DNA of 64,000 nt from Prevotella sp. (GTDB lineage Bacteria; Bacteroidota; Bacteroidia; Bacteroidales; Bacteroidaceae), in contig JAFXZF010000010.1 in NCBI GenBank assembly GCA_017541365.1, positions 56,892-120,891 on the forward strand. Reading direction: 5' to 3'. Below the pieces are notes generated by a model. The model was not told the origin of the DNA, made no database searches, and saw only the letters and a list, made by a program, of their open reading frames with translations. Shown here piece after piece: positions 53,817 to 63,505 of this stretch. Made by a program: the position numbers and the translations under genes. Within the stretch, counting starts at the first letter, position 1; each line of letters begins with the position of its first letter.

Positions 53817-55058
53817 TTATAGTGGTATTATTTTCACCAGTTCTATCTTTGTTTTGGTGTTTTTTAGTATTTTACATTGCCATCCATCTATCTTTATCAC
53901 CTGGTTAACTTTTGGAAACGATTGATACCGAGCGAGTATCAGTCCGCCAACAGTCTTATAGTCATCACTCTCTGGCAGGTTTATGCCGAGGAGTTCGTTT
54001 ACTCTTTCTATCTCCAGACGGGCTGATATGATGTATCCTCCATCTTTAGTAGCACGGCACTCAAACTTGTTGGTATCATGCTCATCTTCTATTTCGCCAA
54101 ATATCTCCTCGACGATATCTTCAAGAGCCACTATGCCGCTTGTGCCGCCAAACTCATCTACGACGACTGCCAGCGAAGTCTTTTGTGCCAAGAGTGTCCT
54201 CATGAGTTTGTTAGCCGCCATCGTCTCAGGAACAAAGGGGATATGATGTACATGAGACAACCACTCCTTTTTTATACGAAAGAGTTCCGAAGAGTGTACA
54301 TAACCCACGATATGGTCTATATCCTCCTTGTACACTATGACCTTAGATCGTCCACTCTCTATAAATTTCTGGCGCAGTTCATCAAGTGTTGCCGTACGTT
54401 CTATACTTGTGATCTCTGTACGTGGTATCATGCAGTCACGTACCTTGGTGTCACTAAGGTCAAGGGTGTTTTGAAATAATTCAATGCCTCCTCCTTCGTT
54501 GCCATTGAGACTTTGGGTGACGAGATAGTCCAGATCAACCTTTGAAAATTCCTCCTTGTCGGCATCCTTGTTCACCCTCACGCCAAGAAGACTCAGCATA
54601 CCCTGAGAAATAAGTGTGCACAGTCGCGATATGGGATACAATATGACAAAGCATATTATCGCAGGGATGGCAAAAACTGACAGGAGGGTGTTGGCATTAT
54701 TTTTAAATATCGTTTTGGGCAGGTACTCACCCGTAAATAGCACTATGACGGTAGAGATGATGGTATCTGCCATCACACGAAAAGCTTCTGTCTGACCCTC
54801 GAATATTGTACTGTCAAAAAGTTTGGCTATCAGTATGCCGTATATCACGAGGGCTATATTATTGCCCACGAGCATTGTATTGACATAGGTAATTGAGTGA
54901 CTATAGAAAAATGACACTGTGCGATGTGTAATGCTCTCCTCATCACCATTCATCTCTGCCAGCATCCTGTTGCTTGACACAAAGGCTATCTCCATCCCCG
55001 AGAAAAAGGCGGAAAACAGCATCGCTATGAGTATGTATGTTATCAGTTCTATGTTCAA
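53817..55058 (-). CDS. CNNM/CorC-HlyC family membrane protein
   Basis: This 413-residue protein has an N-terminal DUF21 membrane domain (about 1-185, four helices; ELITYILIAMLFSAFFSGMEIAFVSSNR), a CBS-domain pair (about 205-325; MIPRTEITSIERTATLDELRQKF and VVDEFGGTSGIVALEDIVEEIFGEI) and a C-terminal CorC_HlyC domain (about 335-413). The family is linked to magnesium/cobalt efflux and, in gliding Bacteroidetes, includes GldE. The annotation hemolysin is a historical misnomer. It begins three bases after the lptC stop. Confidence 0.92.
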   Translation of the reverse strand: MNIELITYILIAMLFSAFFSGMEIAFVSSNRMLAEMNGDEESITHRTVSFFYSHSITYVNTMLVGNNIALVIYGILIAKLFDSTIFEGQTEAFRVMADTIISTVIVLFTGEYLPKTIFKNNANTLLSVFAIPAIICFVILYPISRLCTLISQGMLSLLGVRVNKDADKEEFSKVDLDYLVTQSLNGNEGGGIELFQNTLDLSDTKVRDCMIPRTEITSIERTATLDELRQKFIESGRSKVIVYKEDIDHIVGYVHSSELFRIKKEWLSHVHHIPFVPETMAANKLMRTLLAQKTSLAVVVDEFGGTSGIVALEDIVEEIFGEIEDEHDTNKFECRATKDGGYIISARLEIERVNELLGINLPESDDYKTVGGLILARYQSFPKVNQVIKIDGWQCKILKNTKTKIELVKIIPL

Positions 55059-55061
55059 TGT

Positions 55062-55718
55062 TTATCTACGTCTTGGCGTGGCAACTTGCCTCTTAGGTGT
55101 AGTATCGACGACGTTCCCGTTAACGTTATTATTTCCGTCAGTATTCCCGTTATCAAAATCCTCTCTCGTAAATGCACCCTTTGTATTTGTCACCTTATAA
55201 TGGCGCATATGCTCATCACTGACAAAGTACGCCCCTTGCAACTCCCGTTCTGGTGTTATCAGGTGCGAAAATTTATTGGAGTACAACTCATGACGGTTCT
55301 GGTCCCAGTACAGCTCCTCGCTGGTAAATATCATACCGTCAACAGTCTTTATACGCACATTGCCAAACAGATACCACAACTTGCTCGTGGTGTAATAGTA
55401 TGCTGTATCTGACTGTATGTATGTTTCCACGTGGAGGTTTTTATCAAACTGTTCAAGAAACAATCCTCGTGAAAATATCCATCGTGGAGGATTGAGGTTG
55501 TCGTTCACCTCCCATCGTTCGGATATTATCCTGTAGCGCATCACTCCCGAGTCACTTATCAGGGTGTTTACTCCGTAGGATGTCATCATCGCCACCGAGT
55601 CCTGCTCACGTATGGCAGGTGCTGTATGTTCCTTTGCGCTGTCGCAGGAAATGGGAACTATCGAGGCTATCACCACCCCTATAGTCCCTATCAATCCTAT
55701 TGAACCTACGCCCTTCAA
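55062..55718 (-). CDS. lptC: LPS export protein LptC, probable lipoprotein
   Basis: This is a 218-residue protein. A hydrophobic start (GSIGLIGTIGVVIASIVPISC) ends in a possible lipobox, and the rest shows the repeated beta-strand pattern of LptC (YIQSDTAYYYTTSKLWYLFGNVRIKTVDGMIFTSEELYWDQNRHELYSNKF). LptC passes lipopolysaccharide from LptBFG to LptA. The start is TTG at 55718; no ATG suits a signal peptide. The N-terminal codons are repetitive (GGTTCAATAGGATTGATAGG), similar in style to the intergenic arrays. The Asn/Gly-rich tail looks disordered. Confidence 0.82.
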   Translation of the reverse strand: MKGVGSIGLIGTIGVVIASIVPISCDSAKEHTAPAIREQDSVAMMTSYGVNTLISDSGVMRYRIISERWEVNDNLNPPRWIFSRGLFLEQFDKNLHVETYIQSDTAYYYTTSKLWYLFGNVRIKTVDGMIFTSEELYWDQNRHELYSNKFSHLITPERELQGAYFVSDEHMRHYKVTNTKGAFTREDFDNGNTDGNNNVNGNVVDTTPKRQVATPRRR

Positions 55719-55795
55719 CTTTTTGAACCCTCTTTAACTTTCTTGACACGACTCGAAGAGATGAGCCACAAGCGAATAATTTGCTAAGCTAACCC

Positions 55796-57118
55796 TTAGT
55801 CAAACTTCCATTTAGCAAACCATCGCTCGTTAAATGTCAGGCCTATATTGATACGAAAAGTATTCTCTTTGATGACAGAACCCGATTCGTTAACCCACTG
55901 AAATCCGACATTTAACACCGAACGGTTATTATAACTATTTATAATAGGAAGACCAAAGCCTATACTTGCAGACACCTCACGTGGACCATTTACAATACCA
56001 TTGGTAGTATTGATTTTCAGGTATGACGAAGTATAGCTGATACCAGCACGGCATTTCACCTTATCAAGGAAGGAGCGTCCATTAGGATTTCGGCACCATT
56101 CGCCACCCACGTTTATCTTATGACGGTTATTGTAGCTGCCCGTGGTACCTACTATCGTACCATCTGACTTCAGGTAGTTGCGCACTGGTAGCTTGCTCCA
56201 ATTTTGCAAACTGTAGTCAAGTCCTAGTTTCCACTTGTCGCCATGCTTGTATGCCAAGCCAAGAGCTATCTCGGTAGGCATCGACATACCATTAGTGGCT
56301 GCACATTGCACGGTGTCACCCTGTACGGTGTATGCATTATAAGAAATGTACTTCAGTTCGGCATCACTCCCCAGGTCGTGACCTGGTGTGACAGTAGCAC
56401 CAACGGTGAGGTTGTCATGCTTGCCTATAGGGTGTGTGTACTGCGCAGCAAATGACAGTTTGTATGTATGTACCGTCTGCGAGTAAATCTTATATATCGA
56501 GTTTACATAGCCGTCCGAAAAAACACTTGACACTGACCTACCCAACTCACCCCAGAGGAATGAAACATTCGTACCTATTGACAGGCGCTTTACAGGTTCC
56601 CAGCCTATTCCCACAAAAACCTCATGCAGACCACCGTCTGAGGAGTATGAAGTAGTTTGGGTAGTGCTATTATATAGCGGGTCATATGGATACTGGGCAT
56701 AATTATTCACCTTCTGCGTGCTCTCAAATCCAAAACCCATATCAGTATAAGGTATCAGTCCAAAACCTATGCCGAGATGACGAGCTGCACGAAATCCAGC
56801 AATGATATATTCAAAGTCGCCCACATTGGCACCCTTGGTGACGCTTCCCTCTTTAAATATGGTACGTTGCAGGGACATACCCACATCAAATATAAAAGTC
56901 AGCGAGTCTATACTTGAGTATGATGCTGGGTTAAGATAGTTTATCTGATTGCTCTCGCGAAAAGCCTGTCCCACACCATTCATACCACGACTGGCACCAT
57001 TTGACTGGTCGACAAGCGAACCCAGACCGTACATGGAATATGGAGACAATGTGCCACTTTGAGCAAATAGCATTGTCGATGAAGTTGTCAACAGGAATAA
57101 CAAAAGAAATTTTCTCAT
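55796..57118 (-). CDS. Predicted outer-membrane beta-barrel protein (FadL-like)
   Basis: This 440-residue protein has a cleavable signal peptide (RKFLLLFLLTTSSTMLFAQ). The mature part starts SGTLSPYSMYGLGSLV and continues with alternating aromatic/glycine strands and NPASYSSIDSLTFIFDVG, which recalls the FadL/OmpP1-like barrels of Bacteroidetes. The C-terminus ends in strands with aromatic residues (RINIGLTFNERWFAKWKFD). The ATG at 57118 gives the signal peptide; an upstream in-frame extension does not. In related genomes it lies near lptC and the PPIase gene. Substrate unknown. Confidence 0.75.
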   Translation of the reverse strand: MRKFLLLFLLTTSSTMLFAQSGTLSPYSMYGLGSLVDQSNGASRGMNGVGQAFRESNQINYLNPASYSSIDSLTFIFDVGMSLQRTIFKEGSVTKGANVGDFEYIIAGFRAARHLGIGFGLIPYTDMGFGFESTQKVNNYAQYPYDPLYNSTTQTTSYSSDGGLHEVFVGIGWEPVKRLSIGTNVSFLWGELGRSVSSVFSDGYVNSIYKIYSQTVHTYKLSFAAQYTHPIGKHDNLTVGATVTPGHDLGSDAELKYISYNAYTVQGDTVQCAATNGMSMPTEIALGLAYKHGDKWKLGLDYSLQNWSKLPVRNYLKSDGTIVGTTGSYNNRHKINVGGEWCRNPNGRSFLDKVKCRAGISYTSSYLKINTTNGIVNGPREVSASIGFGLPIINSYNNRSVLNVGFQWVNESGSVIKENTFRINIGLTFNERWFAKWKFD

Positions 57119-57197
57119 TATTTTCGTTATAGTGTAATTTGGTGCAAAATTATTCAAAAAAAATGAAATAAGCGAAGGTTTTACCAATAAAATAAGT

Positions 57198-57205
57198 TAT
57201 TTTTG
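57198..57205 (+). promoter_or_regulatory. -7 box next to the GTG start of the Lnb-like gene
   Basis: TATTTTTG matches TAnnTTTG and ends four bases before the GTG at 57210. No good -33 box is seen at 19-20 bases, so the call is weak. Confidence 0.4.
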
Positions 57206-57209
57206 CATC

Positions 57210-58487
57210 GTGAAACGTAATATTTACTTTTTTTTCAAGGAGCCGTTATACATTTTAATGTTTTTTTTCTGTGGCTCTCAGCACGTTTTGTCAGCCGACG
57301 ACTTACCACATTTGTCTGCTGACGCCATACGCGAACGTTTTGACAGCATTGACATCAGTCTGCTCACGTGCCAGCCACACGATGAGGTATATTCTCTCTA
57401 TGGCCATACCGCCATACGCATGCATGACGGCAAGACGGGCGAGGACATCGCTATCAACTATGGCATTTTCGACCCCACCATAAGTTTTTTCGCCCTACAC
57501 TTCATCTTCGGTCTTACTGACTACAGCATGGGCATCTGCCTCTATGCCGATTTCCTTGCCGACTACAAGCGCTACGGCTGTGGGGTATATGAGCAGCATA
57601 TCGATATGAATGTCAATCAGAAGGCGGCATTCATCAAGGCTCTGGCTGAGAACGCACTACCCGAAAATACCGTATATCGCTACAACTTCTTTTATAACAA
57701 CTGCACCACCAAGGCACGCGACATCCTCCTTGAGTCAATAGCTGCGATGCCGCTCACCGATAATATCGGCGACACAGGTGGTGCCGAGGTAGTATATCGC
57801 AGTATGCCCCCTATCCAGCAGGGCGAGCGCACCTTTCGCGATCTCGTCCACATGAAGGCTGAAGGACACCCCTGGACCAGCTTTGGCAACGACCTGCTAC
57901 TCGGAGTGGGAGCTGACAGAAACACCAGCTTTGAGCAACGTGAGTTCCTCCCGGAAGTACTTTCTGTAGATTTCGATTCGGCAAACGTTGTGTTTCCTGC
58001 GAGCGGTTATTCTCATCACCTCGTTGACACTGCCTACTGGGCCCTCGCTCCTGGCAAACCATGGAAAAACCCCAACAACATCGACTTCCCTCTCACCCCT
58101 ACTCAGGTGGCTGTAGCGCTACTTCTGCTATGCATACTCTATTGTGGTATTTTCGAGGGGTTGGTTATCAAGCGACCCGTCCTATGGGTACATTATCTTT
58201 ATTTATGCCTATATGCCTTCATCGGCATAGTTTTATTCTTAATGCTTTTCTCTCAACATCCTACGGTACGCGTTAATTTTCAGATATTTATATTCAATCC
58301 GATATTCTTTATCTTTGCACTCCCAAGGTATATCGTGAGATGGGGTAAATATGCCATTCTGGCAAGTCTCGCCATCTTCTTCCTTGGCAATATTTTCCAG
58401 TGCTATGCAGAGGGAGTCAACATACTTGGCGTTGCCCTATTGGTTACATTTTTACCTATTTTATTTTGTAAAGTCAAAAAAATATAG
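57210..58487 (+). CDS. lnb: DUF4105 / Lnb-type lipoprotein N-acyltransferase
   Basis: This 425-residue membrane protein has a signal or anchor sequence (KRNIYFFFKEPLYILMFFFCGS), a periplasmic domain (about 30-295) and four or five C-terminal helices (about 297-420). The periplasmic domain has YSLYGHTAIRM (His66) and FFYNNCTTKARDIL (Cys165), the conserved His and Cys of the DUF4105 family. From established knowledge, this family includes Lnb, which N-acylates lipoproteins in Bacteroides. The GTG at 57210 is chosen because it gives a proper N-terminal signal; the first ATG (57258) would cut it short. Confidence 0.75.
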   Translation: MKRNIYFFFKEPLYILMFFFCGSQHVLSADDLPHLSADAIRERFDSIDISLLTCQPHDEVYSLYGHTAIRMHDGKTGEDIAINYGIFDPTISFFALHFIFGLTDYSMGICLYADFLADYKRYGCGVYEQHIDMNVNQKAAFIKALAENALPENTVYRYNFFYNNCTTKARDILLESIAAMPLTDNIGDTGGAEVVYRSMPPIQQGERTFRDLVHMKAEGHPWTSFGNDLLLGVGADRNTSFEQREFLPEVLSVDFDSANVVFPASGYSHHLVDTAYWALAPGKPWKNPNNIDFPLTPTQVAVALLLLCILYCGIFEGLVIKRPVLWVHYLYLCLYAFIGIVLFLMLFSQHPTVRVNFQIFIFNPIFFIFALPRYIVRWGKYAILASLAIFFLGNIFQCYAEGVNILGVALLVTFLPILFCKVKKI

Positions 58488-58495
58488 TAATTTTG
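58465..58495 (+). promoter_or_regulatory. Promoter of secA
   Basis: TTTG (58465-58468), a 19-base spacer and TAATTTTG (58488-58495). It overlaps the 3' end of the Lnb-like gene. The leader to the secA ATG is about 74 bases and is largely a nine-base tandem array. Confidence 0.85.
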
Positions 58496-58503
58496 CGTCT
58501 TAA

Positions 58504-58552
58504 ATTATAACCACTGTAGCCACTATAGTCACTATAGCTACAATAGCCACTA
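58504..58552. repeat. Nine-base tandem array in the secA leader
   Basis: Units ACTGTAGCC, ACTATAGTC, ACTATAGCT and ACAATAGCC lie between the secA promoter and its ATG. They are the same type as the arrays flanking the DciA-like gene at 31618-32023. CTATAG is self-complementary. Confidence 0.75.
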
Positions 58553-58573
58553 TTAAAAAAACAACAAAAGAAT

Positions 58574-61500
58574 ATGAATTTCAATTCCATCCTCTCGGCT
58601 CTCTTTGGCAATAAGTCAAGTCGAGACATTAAGAAGATACAACCATTAGTCGATAAGGTCAAGGCAGCCTACCCTGCCATCGAGGCACTCTCCAATGACG
58701 AACTGCGTGCCAAGAGTCGTGAGATACAACAGTATGTACAGGGTACCGTGAGCGAGTTGAAGCAACAGATTGCCGACCTCAAGAACAAGATTGAGCAGAC
58801 ACCTATCGACGAGCGCGAACCTATATTCACCCATATCGACAAACTCGAGCAGGAAGTGCTCGACCGCCTCGAGGTAGCACTAGACGAGGTCTATCCCGTA
58901 GCCTTCTCTATCGTAAAGGAGACAGCTCGACGTTTTGCAGAAAATGAGGAGACCGTTGTCACCGCAACGGATTTTGACCGTGAACTGGCTTCTGACCCCT
59001 CCAAGGACTTCATCACCATCGACGGTGACAAAGCTATCTACCACAACCACTGGACTGCTGGCGGCAACGACCTCAAGTGGGAGATGGTGCACTATGACGT
59101 ACAGCTTTTCGGTGGCACCGTCCTTCATCAGGGCAAGATAGCCGAGATGGCAACGGGTGAGGGTAAGACTCTCGTGGCTACCTGCCCCGTCTTCCTCAAT
59201 GCCCTCACAGGCAATGGCGTACACGTCGTCACCGTCAATGACTACCTCGCCAAGCGTGACTCCGAGTGGATGGGACCACTCTATATGTTCCATGGTCTCT
59301 CCGTCGATTGTATCGACAAGCACCGTCCCAACTCAGAGGCTCGCCGCAAGGCATACCGTGCCGACATCACCTTTGGTACAAACAATGAGTTTGGATTCGA
59401 CTACCTGCGCGACAATATGGCTATGCAGCCTGAGGACCTCGTACAGCGTAAGCACAACTACGCCATCGTCGATGAGGTCGATTCAGTCCTGATTGACGAT
59501 GCCCGCACACCGCTCATTATCTCAGGTCCTGTGCCCAAGGGCGATGACCAGATGTTTGAAGAGTACCAGCCACTGGTGGAGAAGATAGTCGCAGAGCAAC
59601 GCAAACTCGCCACCCAGCTTCTCGCCGAGGCAAAACAGAAGATTACCCGTGGCAACGAAGAGGGTAATAAGGAACTCGCAGAGGATGGTTTCCTCGCACT
59701 CTTCCGTTCTTACAAGGCACTGCCTAAGAATACCCCATTAGTAAAATTCCTCTCTGAGGACGGCATCAAGTCCGGCATGCTCTCTACCGAGGAGCACTAT
59801 ATGGAGAACAACAACCGCCGTATGCCTGAGGCGATAGCACCACTCTACTTTGTCGTTGACGAGAAGATGCATGGTGCCGACCTCACCGACAAGGGCGTGG
59901 AGTGGCTCTCCAAGCAGGTAGGCGACAAGGAACTATTTGTCATACCCGATATCACCTCACAACTCTCGGCACTCGAGGCAGAGACAGGACTTTCTGACGA
60001 GGAGCGTCTGGAGAAGAAGGATGCCCTCATAAACCATTTCTCTGAGCAGTCCGAGCGTGTCCACACACTGCAGCAGTTGCTCAAGGCGTACTCCCTCTAC
60101 AACCGCGATGACGAGTATGTAGTAATCGACGGACAGGTGAAGATTGTCGATGAGCAGACAGGACGTATCATGGAGGGTCGCCGCTGGTCCGACGGACTGC
60201 ATCAGGCTGTCGAGGCAAAGGAGCACGTCAAGGTCGAGGCAGCTACACAGACATACGCCACCATTACCCTACAGAACTATTTCCGCATGTACCACAAACT
60301 GGCAGGCATGACTGGTACAGCATCCACCGAGGCTGGCGAATTCTGGGACATCTACAAACTCGATGTCGTCGAGATACCCACCAACCGTCCTGTGATACGT
60401 AAGGACATGGATGACCGTGTCTATAAGACGGCACGTGAGAAGTACAAGGCAGTCGTTGAGGAGGTCATCGCCATGCGTGATGCAGGTCGCCCAGTACTCG
60501 TCGGCACCACCTCAGTAGAGATTTCTGAGCTGCTCCACAACATCCTCAAGCGCAATGGTGTCAATGCCCAGGTGCTCAATGCCAAGGAGCACGCCCGTGA
60601 GTCGCTCATCGTCGCCGAGGCAGGTAAGAGTATCAACGGTAAGGGTGTCGTAACCATCGCCACCAACATGGCAGGACGTGGTACCGATATCAAGCTCACC
60701 CCAGAGGTGAAGGCTGCAGGAGGTCTCGCCATCATAGGCACCGAGCGCCATGAGAGCCGTCGTGTGGACCGTCAGTTACGTGGTCGTGCCGGACGTCAGG
60801 GCGACCCAGGCTCATCAGTGTTCTACGTATCACTCGAAGACAAACTCATGCGTCTCTTCGGTTCCGAGCGCATCGCCAAGGTCATGGACCGCTTAGGCTT
60901 CGAAGAGGGAGAACGCATCGAGGCACCTATGATATCACGCTCTATCGAGAGGGCACAGAAGAAGGTAGAGGAAAACAACTTCGGCATACGTAAGCGCCTC
61001 CTCGAGTACGACGATGTCATGAACAAGCAGCGCACCGTCATCTACGAGCGACGTCGCCACGCCCTCATGGGTGAGCGCATCGGCATGGATATCACCAATG
61101 TCATCTGGGACCGCGTACTCTCCATCCTCTCCAATAATGACTATGAGGGATGCAAAGAGCGCTTCCTCAAGCTCTTCTTCATGGATGTACCATTCTCCGA
61201 AGACGAGTTTGTACAGACACCACGCCAACAGCTTGAGGAGGACACCTTCCAGAAGGTTATGGCAAACTTCAAGCTGCATGTTGACAAAGTACAGGCAGAG
61301 GCACAGCCCGTGGTAAAGCAGATATACGAAGACCCCAACGCCAACTTCGAACGCATCATCATACCTCTCACCGACATGCACCTCGTATATCGCATGAACT
61401 TCGACCTCAAGGAGTGCTACGACAGCGAGAGCAAGAATATCATGAAGGAATTTGAGAAGATGATACTCCTCCATACCATCGACGACAACTGGAAGGAGAA

Positions 61501-61960
61501 CTTGCGCCAGCTCGACGAACTGCGCCATTCATCCCAAAACGCATCCTACGAACAGAAAGACCCGCTGCTCATCTTCAAACTCGAGTCCGTCAAGCTGTGG
61601 GATGCCATGATCAATCAGATGAACGACTCCGTCTGCTCAACCCTCTCACGCATACACATACACAAGGAAGAGGCGCCAGCACAGGCACCCGTCTCCATGC
61701 CTAAACCTGAGCCACAGCCACAGTATCAGACCAGCAAGCAGGAACTCAATGCCGACGGCTCCCCTGCCCTACCCCCTATGCCAGGTCAGACACCACGTGG
61801 CAGTATGCCCGACGGCATGAACCGTCCTGGATACATCGACCCTACAGCACCACAGATGCCACCACGCATACCTATCGTAAAGGGCAAGGAACCACGTCCC
61901 AACGACCCATGCCCATGTGGATCAGGCAAGAAGTACAAACACTGTCACGGAAAAAAATAA
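58574..61960 (+). CDS. secA: Preprotein translocase ATPase SecA
   Basis: This 1128-residue motor drives proteins through SecYEG. Visible parts are the N-terminal NBD1 with [11 protein letters not shown] (Walker A) and [21 protein letters not shown] (Walker B), the preprotein cross-linking domain, NBD2 with [12 protein letters not shown] and [14 protein letters not shown], helical scaffold and wing regions, a Pro/Gln-rich linker (about 1030-1100) and the C-terminal zinc-binding [14 protein letters not shown]. It is longer than E. coli SecA (901), as usual for Bacteroidetes. Its leader carries the nine-base repeats. Confidence 0.98.
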   Translation: MNFNSILSALFGNKSSRDIKKIQPLVDKVKAAYPAIEALSNDELRAKSREIQQYVQGTVSELKQQIADLKNKIEQTPIDEREPIFTHIDKLEQEVLDRLEVALDEVYPVAFSIVKETARRFAENEETVVTATDFDRELASDPSKDFITIDGDKAIYHNHWTAGGNDLKWEMVHYDVQLFGGTVLHQGKIAEMATGEGKTLVATCPVFLNALTGNGVHVVTVNDYLAKRDSEWMGPLYMFHGLSVDCIDKHRPNSEARRKAYRADITFGTNNEFGFDYLRDNMAMQPEDLVQRKHNYAIVDEVDSVLIDDARTPLIISGPVPKGDDQMFEEYQPLVEKIVAEQRKLATQLLAEAKQKITRGNEEGNKELAEDGFLALFRSYKALPKNTPLVKFLSEDGIKSGMLSTEEHYMENNNRRMPEAIAPLYFVVDEKMHGADLTDKGVEWLSKQVGDKELFVIPDITSQLSALEAETGLSDEERLEKKDALINHFSEQSERVHTLQQLLKAYSLYNRDDEYVVIDGQVKIVDEQTGRIMEGRRWSDGLHQAVEAKEHVKVEAATQTYATITLQNYFRMYHKLAGMTGTASTEAGEFWDIYKLDVVEIPTNRPVIRKDMDDRVYKTAREKYKAVVEEVIAMRDAGRPVLVGTTSVEISELLHNILKRNGVNAQVLNAKEHARESLIVAEAGKSINGKGVVTIATNMAGRGTDIKLTPEVKAAGGLAIIGTERHESRRVDRQLRGRAGRQGDPGSSVFYVSLEDKLMRLFGSERIAKVMDRLGFEEGERIEAPMISRSIERAQKKVEENNFGIRKRLLEYDDVMNKQRTVIYERRRHALMGERIGMDITNVIWDRVLSILSNNDYEGCKERFLKLFFMDVPFSEDEFVQTPRQQLEEDTFQKVMANFKLHVDKVQAEAQPVVKQIYEDPNANFERIIIPLTDMHLVYRMNFDLKECYDSESKNIMKEFEKMILLHTIDDNWKENLRQLDELRHSSQNASYEQKDPLLIFKLESVKLWDAMINQMNDSVCSTLSRIHIHKEEAPAQAPVSMPKPEPQPQYQTSKQELNADGSPALPPMPGQTPRGSMPDGMNRPGYIDPTAPQMPPRIPIVKGKEPRPNDPCPCGSGKKYKHCHGKK

Positions 61961-62395
61961 ATGGACAAAACCACTAACAGCCTTACCCGCTTCATCAACA
62001 AGATAGCGGAGAAATTTCCTCCACGAGAGGACGGCACTTACAGCTTTACCGACATACACGTCCGCGTATCACAAGATACCGGCGATGTCATGGCATACGA
62101 TGACGACGAGAAAGAGATAACACGCGTCATCGTCGAAGAATGGATCAATGCACCCGTTGAGACCGATGAGTTCTATACTATGGTGCACAAGGCATTCTCG
62201 CCCGTCATCGAGAATCACGGCATATACCTCAACATTGCCAAGCCCTACAACTACGTATTGGAAAACGAGAGTGGGCAGTACATCTCCGAACTATACATCG
62301 TTGACGACAGTGAGACCACCATCCTCGGCACCCCCTTCATGGAGAACCTCTCCGCCGAGCTTGATGACTTCATCGAGAAATTGCTTAAAGATTAG
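61961..62395 (+). CDS. Unrecognised 144-residue protein, coupled to secA
   Basis: The ATG follows the secA stop codon with no gap, so it is almost certainly co-translated with secA. The protein is acidic and soluble, with no signal or transmembrane segment. It looks like an alternating alpha/beta domain: helix SLTRFINKIAEKF, strands IHVRVSQDTGDVMAYDDDEKE and ITRVIVEEWI, a mid segment FYTMVHKAFSPVIENHGIYLNIAKPYNYVLENESG, and the end helix AELDDFIEKLLKD. I do not recognise the family. Position suggests a secretion or envelope role; that is inference. Confidence 0.7.
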   Translation: MDKTTNSLTRFINKIAEKFPPREDGTYSFTDIHVRVSQDTGDVMAYDDDEKEITRVIVEEWINAPVETDEFYTMVHKAFSPVIENHGIYLNIAKPYNYVLENESGQYISELYIVDDSETTILGTPFMENLSAELDDFIEKLLKD

Positions 62396-62426
62396 ATCGT
62401 AGATTATAGATTATAGATTATAGATC
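62396..62426. repeat. GATTATA heptamer array
   Basis: GATCGTA followed by three GATTATA units directly after the stop codon of the secA-coupled gene. Similar AGATAAT units occur at 24707-24730 and 34130-34155. Confidence 0.75.
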
Positions 62427-62446
62427 GCATTTTCCAATGCTCATCG

Positions 62447-62478
62447 CTTGCAGGTCTTAATTATTTTTTGTACCTTTG
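62447..62478 (+). promoter_or_regulatory. Promoter of tRNA-Arg
   Basis: CTTG (62447-62450), a 20-base spacer and TACCTTTG (62471-62478) lie 32 bases upstream of the tRNA. Confidence 0.65.
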
Positions 62479-62510
62479 CACCGCAAATTGCAAAACTAAC
62501 AATAAAGGTC

Positions 62511-62584
62511 GGTCCGGTAGCTCAGCTGGATAGAGCAACAGCCTTCTAAGCTGTGGGTCCGGGGTTCGAATCCCCGCCGGATCA
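62511..62584 (+). tRNA. tRNA-Arg (anticodon TCT)
   Basis: This is a 74-base cloverleaf. The acceptor GGTCCGG (62511-62517) pairs with CCGGATC (62577-62583) with one G-T pair, the discriminator is A62584, and the D stem is GCTC/GAGC. The anticodon stem ACAGC/GCTGT encloses the loop CTTCTAA with anticodon TCT at 62545-62547, and the T arm is CGGGG TTCGAAT CCCCG. CCA is not encoded. It reads AGA codons. Confidence 0.96.
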
Positions 62585-62589
62585 CAAAG

Positions 62590-62643
62590 AAAGTAGTCCA
62601 AAATTCATGAAAGTTCACTTTCAATGAAAAGAAGGACTACTTT
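62590..62643 (+). terminator. Hairpin terminator after tRNA-Arg
   Basis: AAAGTAGTCC (62590-62599) pairs with GGACTACTTT (62634-62643). A second inner stem between TTCATGAAAGT (62603-62613) and ACTTTCAATGAA (62617-62628) has one bulge. TTTATTT follows. Confidence 0.75.
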
Positions 62644-62676
62644 ATTTGTAGATAGCCCGTGGCAGGACCTGGGGAT

Positions 62677-62730
62677 ATTCAATCCCCGCGGTCATAAGGA
62701 TATCCAATCCCGCCGAATCTAATCCCGCCG
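62677..62730. repeat. Degenerate copies of the tRNA-Arg 3' end
   Basis: ATTCAATCCCCGCGG (62677-62691), ATCCAATCCCGCCG (62702-62715) and ATCTAATCCCGCCG (62717-62730) resemble the T-arm end of the tRNA (TTCGAATCCCCGCCGG, 62565-62580). The last copy contains the stop codon of the following minus-strand gene. They may be scars of integration at the tRNA or local slippage. Confidence 0.6.
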
Positions 62731-63276
62731 TATTATCTCCCCTGCCATTTTTCGTGCATCTCGCCATCGAGGGAAATATCGGTCCATCAAGCCATAGAAG
62801 CGTTCGTTGTGGCGTGGCTCAATCAAATGACACATTTCGTGCACCACCACATGCTCTATGCACCATTCAGGCAGCAACAGCAGATACAGTGAGAAGCATA
62901 TACTACATTTCCTTATATTACACACCCCCCACCGTGATATCATCGCCTTGTATGTTATTGCCGAAGGTTGATTTTTCATCAGCAGAGAGTATCTGTCCAC
63001 CAGTGGCTCCACTATGTTTTTCAGTCTGAGTATAGCCTCCTCTTTCCTCTGACGAGTATCCAGTGGTAGTTGCCCGTAGAACTCGTCCCTCTTCCTTTGC
63101 CTTTCCGCAGTCTTCCGTCGAGCCTTCTCTATCCAGTCGCTATGTTCTTCGACAAACCTCTCCACCTTCTCCTTTGGCATACCGATAGGAGCCGACACAT
63201 GCACGTCGCCGTTCTTCACTATGCGCATCGACAACCTGCTGGTCCTCCTGTATGTTATCAGTATCTCACCATCCAT
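62719..63276 (-). CDS. YgjP-like (DUF45/M48-type) zinc metallopeptidase
   Basis: This 185-residue protein has the zinc motif HEMCH at 146-150 within EHVVVHEMCHLIEPRHNERF, with a third ligand likely at His156, and an N-terminal beta-sheet region (ILITYRRTSRLSMRIVKNGDVHVSAP). It belongs to the YgjP/DUF45 family, often found beside type I restriction genes or at the ends of mobile DNA. Its substrate is unknown. The last codons fall in the tRNA-like repeats. Confidence 0.85.
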   Translation of the reverse strand: MDGEILITYRRTSRLSMRIVKNGDVHVSAPIGMPKEKVERFVEEHSDWIEKARRKTAERQRKRDEFYGQLPLDTRQRKEEAILRLKNIVEPLVDRYSLLMKNQPSAITYKAMISRWGVCNIRKCSICFSLYLLLLPEWCIEHVVVHEMCHLIEPRHNERFYGLMDRYFPRWRDARKMAGEIIRRD

Positions 63277-63294
63277 GCCATGAAGAGTAAAGTA

Positions 63295-63498
63295 TTACAT
63301 TTTCTTAGTAAAGTAATAAACTGCTATAGTAGGCACGATAACCAGCAGTAGCAAGGTTGCCTCTACCAAAGCGTATGAGCCGAAGTAGTCCACCAAAGTC
63401 TGGAATTTTATAACCCCATCCACAAGGAAAATTAGGAAGGCGAACCAACAGACAAAGAATATTGCCGAATATTTTATTTTGCGTTTTTTTAGCGTCAT
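63295..63498 (-). CDS. Small membrane protein with two transmembrane helices
   Basis: This is a 67-residue protein. A basic start (TLKKRKIKY) precedes helix 1 (about 11-30, SAIFFVCWFAFLIFLVDGVI), a short loop, and helix 2 (about 44-63, VEATLLLLVIVPTIAVYYF) ending KKM. It lies seven bases after the upstream gene and 18 before the YgjP-like gene, in an operon-like arrangement. No family recognised. Confidence 0.6.
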   Translation of the reverse strand: MTLKKRKIKYSAIFFVCWFAFLIFLVDGVIKFQTLVDYFGSYALVEATLLLLVIVPTIAVYYFTKKM

Positions 63499-63505
63499 TT
63501 CAACG

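Noticed and set aside
60935..61528. 197-codon minus-strand open frame inside secA
   Set aside because: Antisense shadow of conserved secA sequence.
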